Source of the DNA: Aureimonas phyllosphaerae
GTDB taxonomy: Bacteria > Pseudomonadota > Alphaproteobacteria > Rhizobiales > Rhizobiaceae
Direction of reading: 5' to 3'
Length of the DNA stretch: 64,000 nt
Assembly (NCBI RefSeq): GCF_900113065.1
Contig: NZ_FOOA01000003.1
Coordinates: forward strand, 62,001 to 126,000
Shown here: piece after piece, positions 40,067-47,483 of the stretch
Layout: each line of letters opens with the position of its first letter
Numbering within the stretch: position 1 is the first letter of the stretch
The notes under the pieces: model-generated
Databases searched by the model: none
Seen by the model: the letters and a program-made list of their open reading frames with translations, nothing else
What the model was told of the DNA's origin: nothing
Made by a program: the position numbers and the translations under genes

Positions 40067-40102
40067 TTGTCTTTGAGCCGTTGCTCTCTGCTTCGAAGAC
40101 AA
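40067..40102 (-). promoter_or_regulatory. Foldable flagellin mRNA leader
   Basis: On the minus strand TTGTCTT (from 40102) pairs with AAGACAA (ending at 40067), enclosing a second stem, GAGC-AACG-GCTC (40086-40075). The structure would end 26 bases before the flagellin ATG. It is a candidate FlbT binding element, by analogy with the Caulobacter flagellin leader. Transcription start is unknown, so its presence in the RNA is assumed. Confidence 0.4.
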
Positions 40103-40290
40103 AACTACCGGGGAACTCGGAATACCTGCTGTATTGGATCGCTAAAATTGAATCGTATCTGGAGTTTGGACTTGTCGGCGTGAAGTATAGATGACAATCG
40201 ACTTCCGCTGCAGCGCGGGTTCGATTCAAATTGAAGGCGTTTCCGGCTAAGTCACTGAAATGGCGTCGCACTTCCCACGAGCCCAACGCA

Positions 40291-40324
40291 GAAGGCCCCC
40301 GGACCGGTGGGTCCGAGAGCCTTC
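40291..40324 (-). terminator. Probable terminator after fliP
   Basis: Bases 40291-40305 and 40310-40324 form a 15-bp stem with two G-U pairs when read on the minus strand, 26 bases past the fliP stop. The tail is TGCGTTGGG, so the T tract is poor and termination may be partial. Confidence 0.5.
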
Positions 40325-40350
40325 GAGACAGGCGATGCGTGCGGGTCTCG

Positions 40351-41130
40351 CTACATGAAGGAGCGCACGAGGCTGCCTGTCAGCATGTTCCAGCCGTCGA
40401 TCAGGACGAAGAACAGGATCTTGAAGGGCATCGAAATGATCGTCGGGGGCAGCATCATCATGCCCATCGACATGGTCAGCGTCGCGACGATGAGGTCGAT
40501 CACGAGGAACGGCAGGACGATCAGGAAGCCGATCTCGAAGCCGCGACGCAGTTCCGAGATCATGAAGGCCGGGACGAGGATGCGGAAGTCGACGACCTGC
40601 CCCTCGCCCGAACCCTGCTCCATCACCGGCAGACGATCGCGGATCGAGGCCTCGTTGATGTTGTTGAAGAGGGCGAGGTCTTCCTCGCGCACCTGATCCA
40701 GCATGAACTCGCGGAAGGGCTCGGCGATGCGCGGCAGCGCCTCTTCTTCCGTGATCTGCCCCTTCATCAGCGGCTGCAGGCCGTCGCGCCAGGACTGGTC
40801 GAAGGTCGGCATCATCACGAAGAAGGTGATGAAGAGTGACAGCGAGATGAGGATCAGGTTGGCCGGCGTCGTCTGGAGGCCGAGGCCGGTGCGCAGGATC
40901 GAGAGCGCGATCACGACGCGGGTGAAGGCCGTGACCATCACGAGGAGGCCCGGCGCCACCGACAGGACGGTGACGATGCCGAACAGCTGGACGATCCGGC
41001 CGGAGACGGCGGTGTCGCCTGCGGGGATCAGCGAGGCGAGCCCGCTTGCCGCTTCCGCGACCGCATCCTGCGCCAGGGCCGGCGCGGCGCTGGCGACGAG
41101 GAGCGCAAGGAGGAGGAGGAGCCGCTTCAC
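40351..41130 (-). CDS. fliP: Flagellar export gate protein FliP
   Basis: This is a 259-residue export-gate protein. A cleavable N-terminal signal (residues 1-20, ending ALA) is followed by membrane segments. Hallmarks are FTRVVIALSILRTGLGLQTTPANLIL in the first half, RDGLQPLMKGQITEEEAL in the periplasmic region, and LVPAFMISELRRGFEIGFLI with MGMMMLPPTIISMPFKILFF at the C-terminus. The GTG start overlaps the fliL stop (GTGA). It is the last gene of the flgB-to-fliP unit. Confidence 0.97.
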   Translation of the reverse strand: MKRLLLLLALLVASAAPALAQDAVAEAASGLASLIPAGDTAVSGRIVQLFGIVTVLSVAPGLLVMVTAFTRVVIALSILRTGLGLQTTPANLILISLSLFITFFVMMPTFDQSWRDGLQPLMKGQITEEEALPRIAEPFREFMLDQVREEDLALFNNINEASIRDRLPVMEQGSGEGQVVDFRILVPAFMISELRRGFEIGFLIVLPFLVIDLIVATLTMSMGMMMLPPTIISMPFKILFFVLIDGWNMLTGSLVRSFM

Positions 41131-41663
41131 TTGACGATCAACGAGCGGACGACGACGTCCTTGACGGCGGTCGAGCGCAGTTTCGCGCGCTCGAGGAGGT
41201 CTTCCTTCAGGTGAAGAAGGCCGCGCGCCCCCTCGATCTGGGCAAGTTCCAGCGTGCGCAGGAAGACCAGTGTGTCGGCCTGGATCTGGGAGGCCAGCAC
41301 CGTCTGGTCGACGCTCTCGTCCTCCGACAGCGATAGGAGCAGCCCGGCTTCGAGCCGGACCTGCGTGCCCGGCGGCGAGGCGAGATCGGTGAGGATCGGC
41401 TCGAGCGGCTGGATCACTTCCTTGGTGCCGGCCGGGACCGCGGCGAGCGACGGAGCGGCGGCCGCGGCCGCCGGGGCCTCGACCGGGGGCGCCGCGACCA
41501 CCGGCGGGTCCTTCTTGAGGAGGAAGCCAAGGGCCCCGCCTCCCGCCAGCGCGATCACCGTCAGGCCGAGGAGGGCGCCGATCGTCTGCGCCTTATTGCT
41601 CTTCTTGGGCGGTGCAAAGCCGTCCGGCATCATGCCTAGGGCTTCAGGGCTGAGCTCGGTCAT
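41127..41663 (-). CDS. fliL: Basal-body protein FliL
   Basis: This is a 178-residue inner-membrane protein. The ATG at 41663 follows GGAG by seven bases; a start at 41681 is less likely. A cytoplasmic tail of about 27 residues, one membrane helix (TIGALLGLTVIALAGGGALGFLL) and an Ala-rich linker lead to a periplasmic domain that ends VFLRTLELAQIEGARGLLHLKEDLLERAKLRS, the usual FliL C-terminal pattern. FliL surrounds the stator and affects torque or stator recruitment. It lies 201 bases downstream of flgH and overlaps fliP by four bases. Confidence 0.9.
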   Translation of the reverse strand: MTELSPEALGMMPDGFAPPKKSNKAQTIGALLGLTVIALAGGGALGFLLKKDPPVVAAPPVEAPAAAAAAPSLAAVPAGTKEVIQPLEPILTDLASPPGTQVRLEAGLLLSLSEDESVDQTVLASQIQADTLVFLRTLELAQIEGARGLLHLKEDLLERAKLRSTAVKDVVVRSLIVK

Positions 41664-41707
41664 TCGGCGCTCCGGCGGCATGGAATGGGGCAGCCGGGCG
41701 CGGTGTG

Positions 41708-41741
41708 GGCGGGATCGTCCCGCCGGGCACCGCCGCCCGGC
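41708..41741 (-). promoter_or_regulatory. Alternative hairpins between flgH and fliL
   Basis: GGCGGGA (41708-41714) can pair with TCCCGCC (41718-41724), and GCCGGGC (41722-41728) can pair with GCCCGGC (41735-41741). The two stems share bases 41722-41724, so they are mutually exclusive. They lie in the only long gap of the flgB-to-fliP unit and may tune fliL-fliP expression. Confidence 0.35.
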
Positions 41742-41864
41742 AAGGAAGTGTTAAGGAATTGCCCTGTCGCGAGCCTTGCCGCGCGCATCAGAACGACGAA
41801 CGCCCACGGCGGCAACGCGGCTGCGGCCGTGGACGAGATCGGCACGGTGCGACGTGCGCCCTCG

Positions 41865-42575
41865 TCAGTAGGGCAGAACGTTGTCGAGGACCTGCTGGCC
41901 CCAGCCCGGCTGCTGCACTTCCGTCAGGCGGCCGCGGCCGCCATAGGAGATGCGGGCTTCCGCGATCTTCTCGTAGTGGATCGTGTTGTTGGGCAGGATG
42001 TCGCCCGGCCGGATGATGCCGGCGATCGACAGGACGCGCACCTCGAAGTTGACGCGCACCTCCTGCTGGCCGGCGATGTAGAGGTTGCCGTTCGGCAGGA
42101 CCTGCGTCACCACGGCCGCGACGGACACGTCGATCTCTTCCTTACGGTCCACGGTTCCCTTGCCGGTCGCCTTGGTGCCGTTCTTGAGGCCGAGCGTGGT
42201 GCCGACGGTCGGCAACCCGTAGGAGCCGATCGAGCCCTTGAGGTCGGCGCCGACGCTGACGCCGGAGTCGCGCGAGCGCTTGGTGTTGTTGTCGAGCGTC
42301 GCCTTGTCGTCGATCTGGATCTTCACCGTCACGATGTCGCCGACGTTGAGTGCGCGCGTGTCGCGGAAGAGATCGGCGTTGCGGCCTGTCCACAGCGAGT
42401 TGACGTTGCGCGGCAGCTCGTTCGGCCCGGGGCCGGGCGCCGGCTGGACGATCGGGGCATTCTGGTAGAGCCCGCTGCCGACCGGCGTCAGCAGCGGCTC
42501 GCGAAACGCATCCTCGCGCGTGGTGGAACAACCGGCAAGGAGGCCGACGGCCAGGAGGGGGGCAATGGCTCTCAC
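41865..42575 (-). CDS. flgH: Flagellar L-ring lipoprotein FlgH
   Basis: This is a 236-residue outer-membrane lipoprotein. The lipobox LLAGC places the lipidated cysteine at residue 16. SLWTGRNADLFRDTRALNVGDIVTVKI, the conserved ANGNLYI-like PNGNLYIAGQQEVRVNFEVRVLSIAGIIRP and the C-terminal YGGRGRLTEVQQPGWGQQVLD are typical FlgH. The GTG start overlaps the motE stop. With FlgI it forms the LP ring bushing. Confidence 0.96.
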   Translation of the reverse strand: MRAIAPLLAVGLLAGCSTTREDAFREPLLTPVGSGLYQNAPIVQPAPGPGPNELPRNVNSLWTGRNADLFRDTRALNVGDIVTVKIQIDDKATLDNNTKRSRDSGVSVGADLKGSIGSYGLPTVGTTLGLKNGTKATGKGTVDRKEEIDVSVAAVVTQVLPNGNLYIAGQQEVRVNFEVRVLSIAGIIRPGDILPNNTIHYEKIAEARISYGGRGRLTEVQQPGWGQQVLDNVLPY

Positions 42576-43174
42576 AGGGACTGGTCCTTCGCACCGGCCT
42601 CGGCGGAGGCGCGGTCGGTCTTCTTGACGATCAGCGCCGCGAGTTCGGACGCGATCGGCGCGGGCATCTCGGCGAGGATCGCGCTCGCCTGCCGCGGCTT
42701 GAGGCGCGTCAGGAGCGAGGCGGCGATCGGGCGGTCGAGCGCGGCCATCTGGGCGGCCGCCGCATCCGGCTTCATGCCGGAATAGATGCCGATCACGATG
42801 TCGGATGTCGAGTTGATGAAGTCACGGCGCTCGCCGAGCCACTTCTCGACCTCGGCGCGCTTGGCCTCGAGTTCGTTGATCTTGGAGGAGATCTCGCCTT
42901 CGGCCTGGCGGATCTCGGCCAGCTGCATGGCGTTGCGTGCGTCGAGCGCGGGATTGGCGATGTTGGAGCAGAAACGGTCCGTATCGGTCATCGGCGCTTC
43001 CGGCGTCACCATCTCCTTGCCGTCGGCGCCGATGACGCGCACCTTGGCGGGCGTCGTCGGCATGGCCGGCGGCGGCGTCGACGCGCCTTCGGCGAAAGCC
43101 GCGTCTGCGGTCACAAGCGCGAGCATCAGGCCGAGCCCGAGGGCCTTACGATGGGAGCGGAACGAGGTCATCAC
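42572..43174 (-). CDS. motE: MotC chaperone MotE
   Basis: This is a 200-residue periplasmic protein. A signal peptide (about 1-28, ending AFA) is followed by a coiled coil (QLAEIRQAEGEISSKINELEAKRAEVEKWL) and a C-terminal domain of MgtE-N-like fold (AAAQMAALDRPIAASLLTRLKPRQASAILAEM). In Sinorhizobium the homologue MotE is a specific chaperone for MotC. It sits between flgI and flgH and overlaps both by four bases, the rhizobial order. Confidence 0.9.
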   Translation of the reverse strand: MMTSFRSHRKALGLGLMLALVTADAAFAEGASTPPPAMPTTPAKVRVIGADGKEMVTPEAPMTDTDRFCSNIANPALDARNAMQLAEIRQAEGEISSKINELEAKRAEVEKWLGERRDFINSTSDIVIGIYSGMKPDAAAAQMAALDRPIAASLLTRLKPRQASAILAEMPAPIASELAALIVKKTDRASAEAGAKDQSL

Positions 43175-44376
43175 TGCACCACGATCTCGGCCTGCATGGC
43201 GCCGGCCGTCTTGATAGCCTGAAGAATGGCGATGATGCCGGTCGGCTTGAGGCCGAGGCGGTTCAGCCCGCGCACCACGCTGTCGAGATTGGCGCCCTGC
43301 ACGATCGCGAGATTTCCGCCGCCCTGCTCGGCGTTCACCGTCGTATCCGCCGTGACCACGGTCTGCCCTTCGCTGAAGGGGGCGGGCTGCGAGACATTGG
43401 GAATATCGGTGATGCGCACGGTCAGGCTGCCATGCGTGACCGCGACCGTCGAGATCTGGACATCCTTGCCGATGACGACCGTGCCGGTGCGCTCGTCGAT
43501 CACGACCCGCGCGGCGGTGTCCGGCTCGATCATCAGGTCGCCGACATCCGCGATGAAGCGGGTGGACGACATCTTGGCCGGGCGCGTCAGCGAGATCGTG
43601 CGGAAATCCTGCTCGCGCGCCACGGGCTTGCCGTAGGAGCGCACCGCGAACGAGTTGATCGCATCGACGACGCGGATCGCGGTGCGGTAGTCGGGATTGC
43701 GCAGTTCCATGGTGATGTTGGGCGTATCCACCGTCGCACGCGGAACCTCGCGCTCGATCAGCGCGCCGCCGGCGATGCGCCCGGTCGTCGGCGTGCCCTG
43801 CGTCAGGCTCTCGTTGGTGCCCTCGGAAGAGAAGCCGCTGACCGCGAGCGCCCCCTGCCCTACGGCGTAGATCTCACCATCCGGGCCGTAGAGCGGCGTC
43901 ATCACGAGCGTGCCGCCCATCAGCGACGAGGCGTCGCCCAGCGAGGAGACCGACACGTCGATGCGCGAGCCGATGCCGGCGAAGGCCGGCAGGTCGGCGG
44001 TGACGATGACGGCCGCGACGTTGCGGGTGCGCGGGTTGGCGCCGCGCACGTTGACGCCCATCCGGTCCAGCATGGACTGGAGCGATTGCTCGGTGAAGGG
44101 CGAGTTTCGCAGGCTGTCGCCCGAGCCCTGCAGGCCGATGACCAGACCGTAGCCGACGAGCTGGTTGTCGCGCACGCCCTTGATCGTGGTGACGTCCTTG
44201 ATGCGCACTCCGCCGGACTGGCGGGCACGCGGGACGATCGTCTGGAAGTTCTCGTGCGCGCCGATGCCGGCCTGGGCGTATCCGTAGTCCGCGACGCCGT
44301 AGTCGGCCGCGTTCGCCGGAACGAGGACGGCTGCGAGGCTGGCGCCGAGGACGACGGTGCGAAGCGATGCTCTCAT
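43171..44376 (-). CDS. flgI: Flagellar P-ring protein FlgI
   Basis: This is a 401-residue periplasmic ring protein with a signal peptide (1-23, ending ANA). RIKDVTTIKGVRDNQLVGYGLVIGLQGSGDSLRNSPFTEQSL is the highly conserved start of the mature domain, seen here in order. NPRTRNVAAVIVTADLPAF, GGTLVMTPLYGPDGEIYAVGQG and the C-terminal VVRGLNRLGLKPTGIIAILQAIKTAGAMQAEIVVQ complete the family pattern. It is coupled to flgA upstream and motE downstream by ATGA overlaps. Confidence 0.97.
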   Translation of the reverse strand: MRASLRTVVLGASLAAVLVPANAADYGVADYGYAQAGIGAHENFQTIVPRARQSGGVRIKDVTTIKGVRDNQLVGYGLVIGLQGSGDSLRNSPFTEQSLQSMLDRMGVNVRGANPRTRNVAAVIVTADLPAFAGIGSRIDVSVSSLGDASSLMGGTLVMTPLYGPDGEIYAVGQGALAVSGFSSEGTNESLTQGTPTTGRIAGGALIEREVPRATVDTPNITMELRNPDYRTAIRVVDAINSFAVRSYGKPVAREQDFRTISLTRPAKMSSTRFIADVGDLMIEPDTAARVVIDERTGTVVIGKDVQISTVAVTHGSLTVRITDIPNVSQPAPFSEGQTVVTADTTVNAEQGGGNLAIVQGANLDSVVRGLNRLGLKPTGIIAILQAIKTAGAMQAEIVVQ

Positions 44377-44849
44377 TGCGCCGACACCTCGATCGAACCG
44401 TCCTCGGACGCGATGCCGCTGATCAGGACGCCGCTGTCGACGTTGCGCACGCGCACCGGCTGACCCGCCTGCGCCGACTGGAGCGGCAGGCCCTTGCCGG
44501 TGATAAGGAGGCCCTCCTCGCGATAGATGAGGGTCGCGACCTGTCCGACCGTGACGGCATCCGGCGACTTGAGGTCGCTGAGGAGGATCGGCTGGTTCGG
44601 CAGCAGCGTGCGACGCGCGATCCGGTCCTTCAGCATGCCTTCCTCGACCACATAGGCCGAAAGCTGGTTGCCGGGGACGGTGAAGCGCGCCGAGATGACG
44701 CCGCGGTCGAGGACGCTCTGTCCGGGATAGATCACGGCGGTGGGAACCGGCAGGTTCAGATCCGCGGCGCCCGCCGTGCCAGCGGCCGGGACGAGGCCGA
44801 GCGCGGCGGCGGCCAGGACGTGTCTTGCAAGGCGGACGATGCGGGTCAT
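44373..44849 (-). CDS. flgA: P-ring assembly chaperone FlgA
   Basis: This is a 158-residue periplasmic chaperone for FlgI assembly, with a signal peptide (about 1-27). The SAF-type domain shows GVISARFTVPGNQLSAYVVEEGMLKDRI, LLPNQPILLSDLKSP and the C-terminal PVRVRNVDSGVLISGIASEDGSI. It is shorter than enteric FlgA because the N-terminal part is missing, as in other rhizobia. It lies five bases after flgG and overlaps flgI. Confidence 0.93.
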   Translation of the reverse strand: MTRIVRLARHVLAAAALGLVPAAGTAGAADLNLPVPTAVIYPGQSVLDRGVISARFTVPGNQLSAYVVEEGMLKDRIARRTLLPNQPILLSDLKSPDAVTVGQVATLIYREEGLLITGKGLPLQSAQAGQPVRVRNVDSGVLISGIASEDGSIEVSAQ

Positions 44850-44854
44850 GATGC

Positions 44855-45637
44855 TCAGCGGATGCCCTTGGAGACGACGCCCGACATCTCGTCGGCGGCC
44901 TGGATGACCTTGGAGTTCATCTCGTAGGCGCGCTGCGCCGAGATCAGCTCGGAGATTTCCTTCACCGGATCGACGTTGGAGTTTTCGAGGTAGCCCTGCT
45001 TGATGACGCCGTAGCCCGGATCGCCCGGCACGCCGGCGATCGGGGCGCCGGATGCGGCCGTCTCGCGGAACAGGTTGCCGCCCTCGGCCGCCAGACCCGG
45101 CTCGTTGGCGAAGTTGACGAGGGTCAGCTGACCGATCAGCTGCGCCTCGCCCTCCACCGTGGCGTAGACCTCGCCGGAATCGTTGATCGAGATGTCGGTC
45201 GTGTTCTGCGGAACGGTGATGCCGGGGTCCACGGTGAAGCCGTCGAGCGTCACGATCTGGCCGGTATCGTTCTTGTTGAGCGCGCCGTCGCGCGTGTAGA
45301 GCGTCTCGCCGCCAGGGCCCTGGATCTGGAGCCAGCCCTGACCGTTGATCGCGATGTCGAGATTGTTGCCGGTCTGCTCGAGCGCACCCTGGATGTGGAC
45401 GGAGCGAACGGCGGCCGTGCGCACACCGAGGCCGATGCGCGCGCCTTCGGGAACGACGTTCTCGCCGCCGCGCGCCGGCACGCCCTGCATCCGCTCGACC
45501 TGATAGAGGAGATCGGTAAACTCGGCGCGGGCGCGCTTGAAGCCGGTGGTGTTGATGTTCGCGATGTTGTTCGCGATCACTTCGACGTTGGTCTGCTGGG
45601 CGTTCATGCCGGTCGCGGCGATCGCAAGGGCGCGCAT
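44855..45637 (-). CDS. flgG: Distal rod protein FlgG
   Basis: This is a 260-residue distal rod subunit, the family's usual length. [36 protein letters not shown] at the N-terminus and [32 protein letters not shown] at the C-terminus are diagnostic of FlgG. The [25 protein letters not shown] stretch marks the middle domain. It is 15 bases downstream of fliE and five bases upstream of flgA. Confidence 0.97.
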   Translation of the reverse strand: MRALAIAATGMNAQQTNVEVIANNIANINTTGFKRARAEFTDLLYQVERMQGVPARGGENVVPEGARIGLGVRTAAVRSVHIQGALEQTGNNLDIAINGQGWLQIQGPGGETLYTRDGALNKNDTGQIVTLDGFTVDPGITVPQNTTDISINDSGEVYATVEGEAQLIGQLTLVNFANEPGLAAEGGNLFRETAASGAPIAGVPGDPGYGVIKQGYLENSNVDPVKEISELISAQRAYEMNSKVIQAADEMSGVVSKGIR

Positions 45638-45652
45638 GGGCTGGTACTTTCG

Positions 45653-45973
45653 TTAGATCGACATGCGGGAAAGTTCGAGATAGGCGGAGACGACCTTGTC
45701 GCGCAGCGCGACGGCCGTCTGAAGCGTGCGCTCGGCACCCATCACGGCGTCGACGACCGCCTGGGTGGAAGCCTTGCCGTTGACGCCCTGGATCGAGACG
45801 GTCTCCGCGCCCTTCATGGACTGCGTCGCCTCGCGGGCGATCTCGTTCATGGCGGCGGCAAAGCTCTGACCGGCTTCCTGGGTGGCTGCGGCGCTCGAGG
45901 CGCCGGCAGGAGAAAGACCGTCGAGGCGCAGCGCGTCGACGCGCGGCATGGCACTGCCGATGGCGGGGATCAT
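45653..45973 (-). CDS. fliE: MS-ring/rod adaptor protein FliE
   Basis: This is a 106-residue adaptor between the MS ring and the proximal rod. The conserved C-terminal half reads KASTQAVVDAVMGAERTLQTAVALRDKVVSAYLELSRMSI, matching FliE. The N-terminal half is Ala/Ser-rich. It lies five bases downstream of flgC in the usual flgB-flgC-fliE order. Confidence 0.95.
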   Translation of the reverse strand: MIPAIGSAMPRVDALRLDGLSPAGASSAAATQEAGQSFAAAMNEIAREATQSMKGAETVSIQGVNGKASTQAVVDAVMGAERTLQTAVALRDKVVSAYLELSRMSI

Positions 45974-45978
45974 GGGCG

Positions 45979-46395
45979 TCAGCCTCTCATGAGATCGATG
46001 GTGAGATTGATGAGCTCGCGCGCCTGCTTGATGACCTGCAGGTTCGCTTCGTAGGAGCGGTTCGCCTCGCGCATGTCGGTCATCTCGACCAGCATGTTGA
46101 CGTTCGGCATCTTGACGTAGCCATCCTTGTCGGCGGCCGGATTGCCGGGATCGTGCTCCATGCGGAAGTCCGAGCGGTCGGTGCCGACCGACTTGATGCG
46201 CACGAGATCGGCCCCGAGAAGCCGGTCCATCTCGCTCGTGAAGGCGACGGTCTTGCGCCGGTAGGGATCGCTTCCGGGCGTCTCGCCCGTGGAGCGGGCA
46301 TTGGCCACGTTCTCGGACACGATGCGCATCCGTTCGGATTGCGCCTCGAGGCCGCTCGCCGCGATCTTGAGGGCCGAGGTGATCGAATCGGTCAA
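45979..46395 (-). CDS. flgC: Proximal rod protein FlgC
   Basis: This is a 138-residue proximal rod subunit. The N-terminal [25 protein letters not shown] motif and the C-terminal [34 protein letters not shown] identify it as Flg[14 protein letters not shown] precedes the latter, as is typical. It is four bases downstream of flgB. Confidence 0.97.
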   Translation of the reverse strand: MTDSITSALKIAASGLEAQSERMRIVSENVANARSTGETPGSDPYRRKTVAFTSEMDRLLGADLVRIKSVGTDRSDFRMEHDPGNPAADKDGYVKMPNVNMLVEMTDMREANRSYEANLQVIKQARELINLTIDLMRG

Positions 46396-46399
46396 GGCG

Positions 46400-46780
46400 T
46401 CAGCCCTTCAGCGTGGTCATGAACATGCGGTGGAACGACTTCGCGACGGAGGTCGAAAGGGCGAAGTCGCGCGACACCTCGCCGGCCTTGAGCATTTCCT
46501 GCTCGAGGCTGACCGAGTTGCCGGAATGGGTGACGTCCCACGGCTTCTGGGCGGCTTCGTCGATGCCGAAATCACGGCCGGCCGAAGCGACGAGGTGGCT
46601 CGGGTTCGAGCCGGACATCTGGAGCGCCGTCGTCTCCAGCACTTCGGAGAACGGCGTCACGTCCTTGGCCCGATAGGTCGGCGTGTTCGCGTTGGCCACG
46701 TTCTCGGCGACCACGGCCTGGCGCGCGGACAGCCATTCGGCTCGGCGGGAACTCAGCCCGAAAAGATAGAACTCGCTCAA
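46400..46780 (-). CDS. flgB: Proximal rod protein FlgB, probable TTG start
   Basis: This is a 126-residue proximal rod subunit and the first gene of the flgB-to-fliP unit. The conserved stretch [25 protein letters not shown], which locates the N-terminus, and the C-terminal [13 protein letters not shown] are clear. The TTG at 46780 has GAGGA eight bases upstream and gives the usual length. In-frame ATGs at 46819 and 46831 would add 13-17 residues without a good ribosome site. A CtrA-like box lies 88-102 bp upstream of the TTG. Confidence 0.93.
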   Translation of the reverse strand: MSEFYLFGLSSRRAEWLSARQAVVAENVANANTPTYRAKDVTPFSEVLETTALQMSGSNPSHLVASAGRDFGIDEAAQKPWDVTHSGNSVSLEQEMLKAGEVSRDFALSTSVAKSFHRMFMTTLKG

Positions 46781-46867
46781 GGGTCGCGTCCTCGGACATT
46801 TGATCGGTGCCCCATTCATAGGAACAGCCACTTGTCCGAAGCTGACGATCTTACAGATTTCTTAGTA

Positions 46868-46895
46868 TTAACTGATCGTTAATCAGTATTAACGA
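46868..46895. promoter_or_regulatory. CtrA-like box and overlapping palindrome upstream of flgB
   Basis: TTAA-CTGATCG-TTAA (46868-46882) fits the TTAA-N7-TTAA recognition pattern of the cell-cycle regulator CtrA exactly. Overlapping it, TCGTTAATCAGTATTAACGA (46876-46895) is a palindrome with perfect 8-bp arms. AGTATTAAC also occurs twice with a 21-bp period (46864, 46885). The position suits control of the flgB operon. Confidence 0.6.
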
Positions 46896-46910
46896 AATTA
46901 TAAAGCATCA

Positions 46911-46939
46911 ACAAAAAGGCCCCGCCGATGGCGAGGCCT
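46911..46939 (-). terminator. Strong terminator upstream of the flgB unit
   Basis: AGGCCCCGCC (46917-46926) and GGCGAGGCCT (46930-46939) form a 10-bp stem (one G-U on the minus strand) with a three-base loop, and the minus-strand tail is TTTTTGTTG. It ends the transcript of the unknown gene 46963-47412 and isolates the flgB promoter. Confidence 0.85.
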
Positions 46940-46962
46940 CGAAAACTGCAGGCGGAATGGTT

Positions 46963-47412
46963 TCAGGCGTTGCGCGCCGTGGCAAGGCGCGCGGCCGCGA
47001 TCGCAGTCTTCAGGCGCTCGGTATTGGCCGCAGGGTCGGCATCCGGGTCGGAGAAGGCGATGTAGTTGATATGGACGGCCGCCTTGGTCGCGGTCAGCGA
47101 CAGCTTGAAGTGCACCGTCACCTCGCCGCCGTGGAATTCCATGTCGAGGTCGATCGTCGGCGCGCTGCCCCAGTTGAGATGCACGTCGCCGCCGCCCGCG
47201 AACCGCAGCGAGCCGGGTGCGAGGTAGAGCTGCGCCGAGGACTCGACGATGTCGGCGATATTGCCGAACTGGTCCATCCGCAGGAAGGCCACGTAGTCGA
47301 CGACGTCGACGAGGCGCAGCTCGGCCACCACTTCCTTGATCCCGTTCGCCAGCGCCTTCTCGCGGTCGGCTGCGTACTTGTTGCGAACGTTGAGCATGAC
47401 GTGGGAACCCAT
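46963..47412 (-). CDS. Unrecognised 149-residue protein in the flagellar core
   Basis: This is a soluble alpha/beta protein with no signal peptide or membrane segment. The N-terminal half is helical (KYAADREKALANGIKEVVAELR) with VDVVDYVAFLRMDQFGNIADIV. The second half alternates short strands, such as DLDMEFHGGEVTVHFKLSLTATKAAVHINYIAF. The ATG follows AAAGG by six bases. It lies 71 bases downstream of flhB, beyond a hairpin, and has its own strong terminator, so it may be a separate unit between the motor-switch genes and the rod genes. I do not recognise the family. Composition matches its neighbours. Confidence 0.75.
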   Translation of the reverse strand: MGSHVMLNVRNKYAADREKALANGIKEVVAELRLVDVVDYVAFLRMDQFGNIADIVESSAQLYLAPGSLRFAGGGDVHLNWGSAPTIDLDMEFHGGEVTVHFKLSLTATKAAVHINYIAFSDPDADPAANTERLKTAIAAARLATARNA

Positions 47413-47442
47413 GGAGGACCTTTACGCGAAATGAACCGAAAC

Positions 47443-47461
47443 GCCTTCCCGAGGGGAAGGC
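47443..47461 (-). terminator. Hairpin after flhB
   Basis: GCCTTCCC-GAG-GGGAAGGC is a perfect 8-bp stem 23 bases past the flhB stop. On the minus strand it is followed by GTTTCGGTTCATTTC, a broken T-rich tail, so it is probably a terminator or attenuator. Confidence 0.5.
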
Positions 47462-47483
47462 AGGCGTCGACAGGTCGGCCGGG

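Larger units (their letters stand above)
40041..40350. other. 310-bp gap between fliP and flagellin
   Basis: This gap has no gene. From left to right it holds the flagellin ribosome site and foldable leader (to about 40105), a moderately AT-rich stretch (40106-40200) where the flagellin promoter probably lies, and the fliP hairpin (40291-40324). I could not assign convincing -35/-10, sigma54 or sigma28 boxes. Confidence 0.6.

Noticed and set aside
40158-40180. GCCGACAA on the minus strand upstream of flagellin as a sigma28 -10 element
   Set aside because: No TAAA-like -35 at the right distance, and related bacteria are not known to use sigma28 for flagellin.
46400-46831. ATG at 46831 or 46819 as the flgB start
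   Set aside because: No good ribosome site and a longer N-terminus than the family; TTG at 46780 has GAGGA at the right distance.
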